From: an uncultured Actinomycetes bacterium
Lineage (GTDB): Bacteria; Actinomycetota; Actinomycetes; Actinomycetales; Microbacteriaceae
Direction of reading: 5' to 3'
Length of the DNA: 60,088 nt
NCBI GenBank assembly: GCA_903920435.1
Contig: CAIXMB010000151.1
Location: 1-60,088 of the forward strand
The position numbers were made by a program, and so were the translations under genes. Below are positions 18,863-26,076 of this stretch, piece after piece. Under the pieces are notes generated by a model that was not told the DNA's origin, did no database searches, and saw nothing but the letters and a program-made list of their open reading frames with translations. The stretch's first letter is position 1; each line of letters begins with the position of its first letter.

Positions 18863-21202
18863 CTACACCCGGTCGTAGATGAGGCCGCGCCGCCGCGCGC
18901 CGCGATAGAACAACTCGACGGCGACAGCGCCGGCGGCACCCGCGGCCAGCCCCACGAGGAGCGAGGGTTCGAACCGCACGGGCATGGCGAAGAAGTCGCG
19001 CCCGAACGGCACCGTGACCGCGAAGAGGAACACCGCGACCATGGCCGCGAGCAGGAGTGCCCGCCAGCGGTCGAGCGGCCGGGTCAGAACGCACAGGATC
19101 CAGAACGCCGTGATCCAGAGGCCGACCGTCGTGACCGAGCGCGCCTGATCGGCGTCGACGAGCACCCGCAGGATGGCGAACGCACCGATGGTCGTGGCGG
19201 CCGCGATGAGGCCGGTCGGTGCCGCGTAGCGCAGGAGGCGGCCGAGGATGCCGGGATGGTAGATGCGCCGGTTGGGGGCGAGCGCGAGGAAGAACGCCGG
19301 AATCCCGATGGTGAGCGTCGAGACGAGCGTGAGCTGGCGCGGCAGGAACGGGAACTGCCACAGCAGCACGGCGAACGCCACGGCGAACACGATGCCGTAC
19401 ACGGTCTTGGCGAGGAACAGGTTCGCCACGCGCTCCACGTTCGCGATCACCTGCCGGCCGTAGCCGAGCACGTTGGGCAGGCGGGAGAACTCGTTGTCGA
19501 GCAGCACGAGACGTGCAACCGCCTTCGACGCGCTCGTGCCCGAGCCCATCGCGATGCCGAGGTCGGCATCCTTGATCGCCATGGCATCGTTCACGCCGTC
19601 GCCGGTCATGGCGACCGTGTGCCCGTCCTCCTGCAGCACGCGCACCATCGCACGCTTCTGATCCGGCGTGACCCGCCCGAAGATGCTGTGCTCGGCGAGG
19701 GCCGCCCGCAGGTCGTCGTCGCTGTGCAGCGTCGAGGCGTCAACCGAGGTCTCCCCCACACCCAGGTCGCCGGCCAGGGCCGCCACGGTGACCGGGTTGT
19801 CTCCCGAGATGACCACACAGCGCACCCCCTGCTCTGCGAAGTAGGTGAGCGTTGCCGCCGCATCGGCCCGCACGGTCTCACCGAAGAGCAGGATCGCGAC
19901 GGGCGTCACGCCGTCCAGTTCGAGGTCGTCGGAGCCGGGTAGCGCCTCGATGCGGGCGAGGGCGAGCGTGCGGTGGCCCTGGGCCGCGTGGCTGGCGGCG
20001 AGAGCCGCGGCATCCGGATGCCCCGACAGCACGCGCTCCGGAGCACCGAGCACCCACGTGGTGGTCGCGGCGTCGACCGTGCACTCCAGCGCGCTGAACG
20101 CGCGTCGGCTCGCGAACGGGAGCCGTTGCCCGGCCACGGCACCGACCTCGGGAAACGTCGCCCCGAGGGAGGCCGCCGTTGCGTTGGCCTCGTCGACGCG
20201 CGCGAAGAGCGAGAGCGCGGCATCCATGTGCGCATCGACGGCGATCGGGTCGGCGCGCAGGAAGGCGACCTCACCGCTCGTGAGCGTGCCGGTCTTGTCG
20301 AGGCACAGCACATCCACGCGCGCGAGGATCTCGACGGCCGCGAGCTCCTGGATGAGCACCCGCTGGCGCGCGAGGCGGATCGCCGCGACCCCGAACGCGA
20401 GGCTGATGAGCAGCACGAGCCCTTCGGGAATCATGCCGACCACGCTCGCGACGATGCCGATGAGGGTCTCGCGCCAGCGGCCGTCCACGAACGCCTGCAC
20501 ATCGAACCGGCCGGCGAGGAACTGGCTGCCGATGACGACGAGCACGATCGGCCCGAGCGCCCACGAGATGTAGACGAGGATGCGGTTGGTCGCCGCGCGC
20601 AACTCGGACTGGGCGAGCGAGTGCCGGCGGATCTCCGCGGTCAGTCGGTTGGCGTACGAGTGCACTCCCACCGCGGTGACCACCGCGTGGCCCGTGCCGC
20701 CCGCAACGAGAGCACCCGAGAGCACCGGGTCGCCCTCGGCCTTCACGACGGGCTCCGATTCGCCGGTGAGCAACGACTCGTTGACGCTCAGGTCGACGGC
20801 ATCGAGCACGGTGCCGTCGGCGACCACCTGGTCGCCTGAGCGCAGCACGACCGTGTCACCGAGTACGAGATCGCCCGGATGCAGCAGCGCGACCTCCCCG
20901 TCGCGCAGCACGGCCACGACCGGCGCGGCGAGCAGCGCGAGCCGATCGAGCGCGACCTTGGCGCGCACCTCCTGCACGATGCCGATGAGCGAGTTCGCGA
21001 CGACGATGACGAAGAACAGCCCGTCGCGCAGGTCGCCGAAGAGGGCGATGACGAGGAAGCAGACCGTGAGGATCGCGTTGAAGAGCGTGAAGACATTGTC
21101 ACGGACGATGTGCCAGAGCGGCCGGGAGGTCGTCGGCTTGGCCGCGTTGGTCTCCCCGCGCGCGACCCGTTCGGCTACCTCACTCGCGCTCAGGCCGCGC
21201 AT
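18863..21202 (-). CDS. CtpE-like cation-transporting P-type ATPase
   Basis: A 779-residue P-type ATPase. The actuator motif is SLLTGESEPV, the phosphorylated aspartate is in VLCLDKTGTLTSGEVAF, and the hinge is AMTGDGVNDAMAIKDADLGIAMGSG. Hydrophobic helices are present at the N-terminus (VFTLFNAILTVCFLVIALFG), around residues 205-265, and in a C-terminal block. It lacks the CPC-type heavy-metal motif and N-terminal metal domains. The sequence resembles mycobacterial CtpE (Rv0908), for which calcium uptake has been proposed. It overlaps the DUF3159 gene by 23 bases, so it is the last gene of the dut-side operon. Confidence 0.9.
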   Translation of the reverse strand: MRGLSASEVAERVARGETNAAKPTTSRPLWHIVRDNVFTLFNAILTVCFLVIALFGDLRDGLFFVIVVANSLIGIVQEVRAKVALDRLALLAAPVVAVLRDGEVALLHPGDLVLGDTVVLRSGDQVVADGTVLDAVDLSVNESLLTGESEPVVKAEGDPVLSGALVAGGTGHAVVTAVGVHSYANRLTAEIRRHSLAQSELRAATNRILVYISWALGPIVLVVIGSQFLAGRFDVQAFVDGRWRETLIGIVASVVGMIPEGLVLLISLAFGVAAIRLARQRVLIQELAAVEILARVDVLCLDKTGTLTSGEVAFLRADPIAVDAHMDAALSLFARVDEANATAASLGATFPEVGAVAGQRLPFASRRAFSALECTVDAATTTWVLGAPERVLSGHPDAAALAASHAAQGHRTLALARIEALPGSDDLELDGVTPVAILLFGETVRADAAATLTYFAEQGVRCVVISGDNPVTVAALAGDLGVGETSVDASTLHSDDDLRAALAEHSIFGRVTPDQKRAMVRVLQEDGHTVAMTGDGVNDAMAIKDADLGIAMGSGTSASKAVARLVLLDNEFSRLPNVLGYGRQVIANVERVANLFLAKTVYGIVFAVAFAVLLWQFPFLPRQLTLVSTLTIGIPAFFLALAPNRRIYHPGILGRLLRYAAPTGLIAAATTIGAFAILRVLVDADQARSVTTVGLWITAFWILCVLTRPLDRWRALLLAAMVAVFLFAVTVPFGRDFFAMPVRFEPSLLVGLAAGAAGAVAVELFYRGARRRGLIYDRV

Positions 21203-21887
21203 AGACCGTACGCACGAGAAGCCAGGTGACCCACAGCATCGCCGCGTAGAGCGGCACGCCGAGAATCAGCTTGAGGGTGGCGAGCGCCGCGGTGTTGTCG
21301 GCGAAGTACAGCGGCAGTTCGACACCGAGCCGAAGCGCGAAGAGCCCGATCCAGAGCACGGACGCGATGAACGCGACACGGAACTTCGCGCGATCCTCGC
21401 GCCAGGCGCCGCCCTCGCTGCGGATCAGGGAGACGATCACGCCGATGAGCGGCCAGCGCACGAGGAGGCTCACCACGAGGGCGAGCAGGAAGGCGCCGTT
21501 GAGGAAGAACCCCAGCACGAAGTTGTCGGCGGCATTGCCCGTGATGAGCGCGAGGCCCGCGGAGAGCGCGAGGCCGATGACACCGGCGAGGGCGGAGGTC
21601 CACGGGGTGCGCGTGATGGCCCGCGCGATCACGAAGATCACAGCCAGCGCCACCGGCACGAGAACCGAGACCACGAGTTCCTGGGTGATGGTGTAGATCA
21701 CCAGGAAGGCGAGGCCCGGCAGGATCGACTCCACCAGGCCGCGCACGCCGCCCATGGCCTTCAGCAGGGCCCCCGACGTGGGCGCCTCGCCCGGTTCGAC
21801 AGCGCCGAAGCCCGACTTCTTCGCGGCCTCGGCGAGCGACTCGCCGAGCGGTGTGAGGTTGGGGTCGTCCCCGGGTGCGTCGGTCAT
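21180..21887 (-). CDS. DUF3159 membrane protein
   Basis: A 235-residue protein with about six predicted transmembrane segments (for example ILPGLAFLVIYTITQELVVS, LVPVALAVIFVIARAI, LAGVIGLALSAGLALITG). Function is unknown. The start ATG at 21887 overlaps the DUF3710 stop by ATGA. Homologues sit in the same cluster near dut in other actinobacteria (Rv2693c in M. tuberculosis). In that species an OB-fold gene lies between DUF3159 and DUF3710; it is absent here. Confidence 0.88.
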   Translation of the reverse strand: MTDAPGDDPNLTPLGESLAEAAKKSGFGAVEPGEAPTSGALLKAMGGVRGLVESILPGLAFLVIYTITQELVVSVLVPVALAVIFVIARAITRTPWTSALAGVIGLALSAGLALITGNAADNFVLGFFLNGAFLLALVVSLLVRWPLIGVIVSLIRSEGGAWREDRAKFRVAFIASVLWIGLFALRLGVELPLYFADNTAALATLKLILGVPLYAAMLWVTWLLVRTVYARPERE

Positions 21888-22504
21888 GCCTGCTCCACGG
21901 GCGAGCCCGTCGCGGGCATGTGCAGCGGGATGAGGTCGCGGGGCGGCATGGGCGTCGTACCGCGCACGACGACGATCGAGCGGAAGAGGTCCTCGACCTG
22001 CTCGGCCGCTTCGGCGTTCACTGCTCCCTCGCCGGCGATGACGCCGCGCAGGAACCAGCGCGGGCCGTCGACGCCGATGAACCGCGCGAGACGGCTGCCA
22101 CCGGGCTGGCCGGCGGCCACGGGGATCTCGGCGAGCACCTCCGGACCGAACTTGCCGACGACCACCTGGGTGGTGCCGCCCTGCTTCTGGATCTGCTCGA
22201 TGATCTGCTGGCGGATCTCGTGCCACAGCCCGCTGTTGCGGGGGGCCGCGAACGGCTGCACCTGCAGGGTCGAGCCGGCGTAGTCGAGCCCGACCGCGAC
22301 GACGCGCTTGCTGCCCTCCTCGACCTCGAGCCGCAGCTGCAGGTCGGGGCGGGGCAGGATCTTCACGCCGCCCAGGTCGACGTAGGGGCGGACGGCGTTC
22401 GCCTCACCCTCGTCGAGCGGGCCTGCGGTCGCGCGGTCGGCGGGCGCCGACTTCGGCTGCTCAGACGTGGCTCCCTCGAGCTCCCTGCCTTCGGTATCAC
22501 TCAC
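21884..22504 (-). CDS. DUF3710 domain protein
   Basis: A 206-residue soluble protein of unknown function restricted to actinobacteria (Rv2696c-like). I chose the GTG at 22504 because AAAGGAG lies 7 bases upstream; a longer frame to 22561 has no such signal. The N-terminal 40 residues are polar and probably disordered; the rest contains the family's VRPYVDLGGVKILP, GKFGPEVLAEIP and DGPRWFLRGVIAG segments. It overlaps dut by 8 bases and DUF3159 by 4, so the genes are tightly coupled. Confidence 0.88.
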   Translation of the reverse strand: MSDTEGRELEGATSEQPKSAPADRATAGPLDEGEANAVRPYVDLGGVKILPRPDLQLRLEVEEGSKRVVAVGLDYAGSTLQVQPFAAPRNSGLWHEIRQQIIEQIQKQGGTTQVVVGKFGPEVLAEIPVAAGQPGGSRLARFIGVDGPRWFLRGVIAGEGAVNAEAAEQVEDLFRSIVVVRGTTPMPPRDLIPLHMPATGSPVEQA

Positions 22505-22958
22505 GGAGTAGCTCCTTTGATAGCTGTGCGACGCCGGTCGAGCCGAAGCCCCCGTCGCCACGATGACTGCCCGGCAGCGTCTCCACCGGGATGAACCTCG
22601 CCCGGGTCACGGGCATGACGATGAGCTGGGCGATGCGGTCGCCGGGCTCGATGGTGAAGGGCGCAGCGGCATCCGTGTTCAGGAGGGTGACCTTGATCTC
22701 ACCGCGGTAGCCTGCGTCGACGGTGCCCGGCGCGTTCACGATCGTGATGCCGTGCTTGGCCGCCAGGCCCGAGCGCGGCACGACGAACGCGACGAAGCCG
22801 TTCGGCAACGCGATGGTGACCCCGGTGCCCACGGTGGCGCGCGCCCCTGGGGCGATCACCACGAATTCGTCGGAATGCAGGTCTGCGCCGGCATCCCCGG
22901 GGTGCGCGTAGACCGGCACCTCACCCGAGGCGATGAGCACTTCGACGTTCTCGACCAC
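22497..22958 (-). CDS. dut: Deoxyuridine 5'-triphosphate nucleotidohydrolase
   Basis: A 153-residue trimeric dUTPase that hydrolyses dUTP to dUMP, keeping uracil out of DNA. All five family motifs are recognisable: HPGDAGADLHS (motif 1), PRSGLAAKHG (2), NAPGTVDAGYRGEIKV with the catalytic aspartate (3), PGDRIAQLIV (4) and RGDGGFGSTG (5, the C-terminal arm). The GTG start is preceded by TACCCT ending 6 bases away, so the message is probably leaderless. It heads the dut-DUF3710-DUF3159-ATPase transcription unit. Confidence 0.96.
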   Translation of the reverse strand: MVENVEVLIASGEVPVYAHPGDAGADLHSDEFVVIAPGARATVGTGVTIALPNGFVAFVVPRSGLAAKHGITIVNAPGTVDAGYRGEIKVTLLNTDAAAPFTIEPGDRIAQLIVMPVTRARFIPVETLPGSHRGDGGFGSTGVAQLSKELLRE

Positions 22959-22964
22959 GTGACG

Positions 22965-22970
22965 AGGGTA
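22965..22970 (-). promoter_or_regulatory. -10 element of dut (leaderless)
   Basis: TACCCT on the minus strand ends 6 bases before the dut GTG. Confidence 0.55.
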
Positions 22971-23016
22971 GTGCAGAACGCTGAACCCCCAGTGAACTCA
23001 GTGTCTAATAGAACGC

Positions 23017-23472
23017 GTGACCCACTACCGCGAACGACTCTGGCCCGCACCCTGGCTGTTCATCAGCACGGCGCTCGTCATCCCCGCGAGCCTGCTCGTG
23101 TTCCTGCCGATCAACACCACCGCGGGCATCATCGTGGCGATAGTGCTCTATCTAGGATGCGTCGGGCTCCTGCTGCTCGGTTCTCCCGTGGTCGAGGTCA
23201 CCGACACGGAGTTCGTGGCGGGCAAGGCACGGCTGCCGCTTGCGCTCGTGGGCGACGTGGCGGGATTCAGCGGCGACGAGGCCCGCGTCCAACGCGGCCA
23301 GCGACTCGACGCGCGCGCCTACCTGCTCATTCGCGGCTGGGTCGACCCGGTACTCAAGGTGGGGGTCGACGATGTCGACGACCCCACCCCGTACTGGCTC
23401 GTGTCCACCCGGAACCCGGCGGCTCTCGCCGCCGCGCTCGAGGCGACTAGGCAGCGCACTCCAGGCAAATAG
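23017..23472 (+). CDS. DUF3093 membrane protein
   Basis: A 151-residue protein with two adjacent transmembrane helices (residues about 12-30 and 36-54: WLFISTALVIPASLLVFLP, AGIIVAIVLYLGCVGLLLLG) and a cytoplasmic C-terminal domain. Function is unknown. It is divergent from dut, as in M. tuberculosis Rv2697c-Rv2698. An AT-rich stretch TCTAATAG lies a few bases before the GTG start, so a leaderless start is likely. Its 3' end overlaps the convergent DUF4193 gene by 26 bases. Confidence 0.88.
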   Translation: MTHYRERLWPAPWLFISTALVIPASLLVFLPINTTAGIIVAIVLYLGCVGLLLLGSPVVEVTDTEFVAGKARLPLALVGDVAGFSGDEARVQRGQRLDARAYLLIRGWVDPVLKVGVDDVDDPTPYWLVSTRNPAALAAALEATRQRTPGK

Positions 23473-23740
23473 GGCCGAGCTTCGTGTCGTGGTCGATCTG
23501 CGAGCGGTGCTTCACGAGGAAGCAGTTCACGCACGTGAATTCGTCGGCCTGCGGCGGCAGGACCACGACATCGAGGTCGAGGTCCGAGAGGTCGGCGCCC
23601 GCCAGCTCGAAGCTGCCGGGGTTGTCGGCGTCGTCGTTGTCGATCGACCCCGACGTCTTGTCCGGGACGCGCTCCTTGAGAGCCTCGATCGACTCGGAGT
23701 CGTCGTCGGTCTTGCGGGGTGCGTCGTAGTCGGTTGCCAT
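23447..23740 (-). CDS. DUF4193 zinc-ribbon protein
   Basis: A 97-residue acidic protein with a C-terminal zinc ribbon: TCVNCFLV and then PICLECAA supply two CxxC pairs. The N-terminus MATDYDAPRKT matches actinobacterial DUF4193 proteins such as Rv2699c, so I place the start at 23740 instead of the ATG two codons upstream. Function is unknown. An adaptor or RNA-polymerase-associated role is possible for such small acidic zinc proteins, but nothing here shows it. Confidence 0.88.
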   Translation of the reverse strand: MATDYDAPRKTDDDSESIEALKERVPDKTSGSIDNDDADNPGSFELAGADLSDLDLDVVVLPPQADEFTCVNCFLVKHRSQIDHDTKLGPICLECAA

Positions 23741-23952
23741 GCCCATCCAGTTCTGTCAGCGTCAAATATTCCCTGCGATTACCGCATCGGGCGCGCACAG
23801 TTTGCATGAATACATTCGGAATAGCAAACCACTGAAGCCCACTCGGTTAACCGCATCCCGTGCAACTTGCGGCACGCCCGTTCTATTCCCCGGAAACAGG
23901 CAGCACCCGTGGCATTCTTGGTCGGGAATCGTGACCCCTGGAGGGCATCAAG
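23741..23952. other. AT-richer intergenic region with divergent promoters
   Basis: This 212-bp gap between DUF4193 and sepH is visibly lower in G+C than its surroundings. It must hold both promoters. The sepH ribosome-binding site CTGGAGGG is at 23938-23945. I find no confident operator or small gene. Confidence 0.5.
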
Positions 23953-24945
23953 ATGCAGGACCTGCGAGTTATCGGAGTCGAGAACGGGGCACTCCTCGTT
24001 GCGGCTGACGACGGGACGCGCTTCCGCATCCCCATTGACGAGGTGCTTCAGTCAAAGCTGCGGCAGAGCGTGCCCGACCCGGGCAACGGGCCCAAGCTGT
24101 CTCCGAAGGAGATCCAGGCGCACATCCGGTCGGGCATGTCGGCCCAGGATGTCGCCTCGATCACCGGCGCACCGCTCGAGTACATCCAGCGTTTCGAGGG
24201 GCCGGTCGTCGCCGAGCGCGAGTTCGTCGTCACCTCGGCCCTCGATGTACCCGTGCGTACCGCCTCCGACACCGACCCGATGAATGCGCCGCGCACCTTC
24301 GGCACCGCGATCCGCGAGCGCCTGCACGAACTCGGCGCCATCAACGAGCGCTGGGCGAGTTGGAAGGAGGCCACCGGCTGGGTGGTCAAACTCGCCTTCA
24401 CCGCCAATCAGATCGACCACGACGCGCGCTGGCAGTTCGACCCCAAGAAGCAGGCCCTCTCGCCCCTGAACAGTGAGGCGATCACCCTCTCGCAGCAGGG
24501 TGAGGCCGCCGGCTCGCTCATTCCCCGCCTGCGAGCCGTCACGGAGCCCGACCGTGACTCCAGCCGCTTCGACAGCGGCGCCTTCGCCCTGAGCGAGTCC
24601 CAGCAGCTCTCCCCCGAACCCGTGAGCATTGCCCGCCCACGGAACGAGGAGCGCGAAGCGGCGCACGGCAATCAGACGGCCGATCTGCTCGAGGCGCTGC
24701 GCCGACGCCGCGGGGAGCGCGAGGCTGCGTCGTTCGACGAGCACGAAGCCGAATCCCGCGCGGCCCACCCGTCGACAGGCCAGATACGCATCATCGACGT
24801 GCCGATCGACGTTCCCAGCGAGGAGCGGACCGAACCGCGCCAGACCGCCCCGCAACCCCGGGTGGGATCGAAGAAGGGCCGCGCGAGCATGCCCAGCTGG
24901 GACGAGATCGTGTTCGGCGCCCGACCGGACGACGACCTCGCCTAG
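23953..24945 (+). CDS. sepH: Cell division protein SepH
   Basis: A 330-residue actinobacterial FtsZ-associated protein that promotes Z-ring assembly. The N-terminal DUF3071 domain (residues about 1-170) starts MQDLRVIGVENGALLVA and contains a helix-turn-helix-like segment LSPKEIQAHIRSGMSAQDVA. The C-terminal half is polar, rich in E, R and P, and probably disordered, ending in a short conserved-looking tail MPSWDEIVFGA that typically contacts partners. The ATG follows a GGAGGG ribosome-binding site. Its TAG stop shares a CTAG with the convergent phosphodiesterase gene. Confidence 0.93.
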   Translation: MQDLRVIGVENGALLVAADDGTRFRIPIDEVLQSKLRQSVPDPGNGPKLSPKEIQAHIRSGMSAQDVASITGAPLEYIQRFEGPVVAEREFVVTSALDVPVRTASDTDPMNAPRTFGTAIRERLHELGAINERWASWKEATGWVVKLAFTANQIDHDARWQFDPKKQALSPLNSEAITLSQQGEAAGSLIPRLRAVTEPDRDSSRFDSGAFALSESQQLSPEPVSIARPRNEEREAAHGNQTADLLEALRRRRGEREAASFDEHEAESRAAHPSTGQIRIIDVPIDVPSEERTEPRQTAPQPRVGSKKGRASMPSWDEIVFGARPDDDLA

Positions 24946-26063
24946 GCGCTGAAGGCGCCGAAGCGCAGCAGCGGCACCCTGAGCTCGGCCGACGACCACG
25001 AGCCGTGCTGGCCCACCATCGACCGTCCGTGCGGGTTCGCCAGCCTGCCGTCGTAGTAGGCGACCGCCTTGCGCGCGGCGACGATCACGTCGCCGATGCG
25101 CGGCAGGACATCCGGATGCACGGAGCCGAACCACCCCGCGGCGACGGCCTCCGCCCTCGTCGCCACCCACGCGCGGTGCCCCTCGGCCTCGTGCCAGCGG
25201 GCGGCGACGGCCGCGGCATCCGTGCCGGGCTCGAGGTGCAGCTGCAGGCAGCGCGGCTCCCCCGCGATGAACCGCACGCCGTCGAGCAGCGGGCCCTCGA
25301 GGAGCACGTGGCCGTGCTGGGGGATGTCGAGCAGTCCGTGGTCGGCGGTGAGCAGGAGGCCGTCGCGGGCGCCGAGCGACCTCGTGAGCGGCGCGAGCGC
25401 GGCATCCGTGCTCTCGAGCGCACGCACCCACTCGTCGGAGTCGGCCCCGTGGGCGTGCGCCGCCTGGTCGAGCTCCGGCACGTACACGTAGGCGAGGTGC
25501 TTGCCCGGCTGCCTGATTAGGGCCGACGCCGACTCCATGCGGTCGGCGATCGTCGCCGCCGGCACATAGCGCGCTCCCCGCAGGACCGCTTGGGTGAAAC
25601 CCGAATCGAGGTAGCGCTCGGGTCCGATGACGACGGCGTCGATCCCCTCCGCGGTAGCCGCTTCGAAGAGGGTCGGCACGCGTTGCCAGGTCGCGGGGTC
25701 GAGCCGGTCGTCCCAACCCGACAGCTGGTTGATGATGCGGTCGTGCGCTGGGTCGAGCACCGAGTAGCCGACGAGTCCGTGCTCGCCGGGAGCAACGCCT
25801 GTGGTCAGGGAGGCGAGGGCGGCGGCGGTCGTGGTCGGGAAGCCCGACTCGATCACCGACCTGGCCGTGAGGGCCCCACTCATCGTGCGCGCATGCCCGG
25901 CACGGGCCTTGAGCATCTCCGCGCCGAGGCCGTCGACAAGCAGCACCACGGCATTCGTGACCGACCCCAGGCCGAACCGATTGGGTTCCCCGCGGATCGC
26001 GGAGAGCGAACTTGCGAGTACATCGGCAAGCCTCAGCCCATCGGTTTTGAGCGCCGGTAGCAT
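24942..26063 (-). CDS. Nucleotide pyrophosphatase/phosphodiesterase family (alkaline phosphatase fold)
   Basis: A 373-residue metal-dependent hydrolase. The first metal aspartate is in AVVLLVDGLGAEML, the nucleophile threonine in GFPTTTAAALASLTTG, and later ligands in VYVPELDQAAHAHGAD and LLTADHGLLDIPQ, all typical of the type I phosphodiesterase/NPP family. There is no signal peptide, so it is probably cytoplasmic. The start at 26063 is supported by a minus-strand TAAGAT ending 7 bases upstream. It is divergent from parC with only 12 bases between the two start codons. The substrate is unknown. Confidence 0.9.
   Translation of the reverse strand: MLPALKTDGLRLADVLASSLSAIRGEPNRFGLGSVTNAVVLLVDGLGAEMLKARAGHARTMSGALTARSVIESGFPTTTAAALASLTTGVAPGEHGLVGYSVLDPAHDRIINQLSGWDDRLDPATWQRVPTLFEAATAEGIDAVVIGPERYLDSGFTQAVLRGARYVPAATIADRMESASALIRQPGKHLAYVYVPELDQAAHAHGADSDEWVRALESTDAALAPLTRSLGARDGLLLTADHGLLDIPQHGHVLLEGPLLDGVRFIAGEPRCLQLHLEPGTDAAAVAARWHEAEGHRAWVATRAEAVAAGWFGSVHPDVLPRIGDVIVAARKAVAYYDGRLANPHGRSMVGQHGSWSSAELRVPLLRFGAFSA
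26058..26063 (+). promoter_or_regulatory. -10 element of parC, inside the neighbour's start codon
   Basis: TAGCAT on the plus strand ends 12 bases before the parC ATG and includes the complement of the phosphodiesterase start codon. Confidence 0.45.
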
Positions 26064-26070
26064 GGCGGCA

Positions 26071-26076
26071 ATCTTA
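26071..26076 (-). promoter_or_regulatory. -10 element of the phosphodiesterase gene (leaderless)
   Basis: TAAGAT on the minus strand ends 7 bases before the start at 26063 and touches the parC ATG. Confidence 0.5.
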
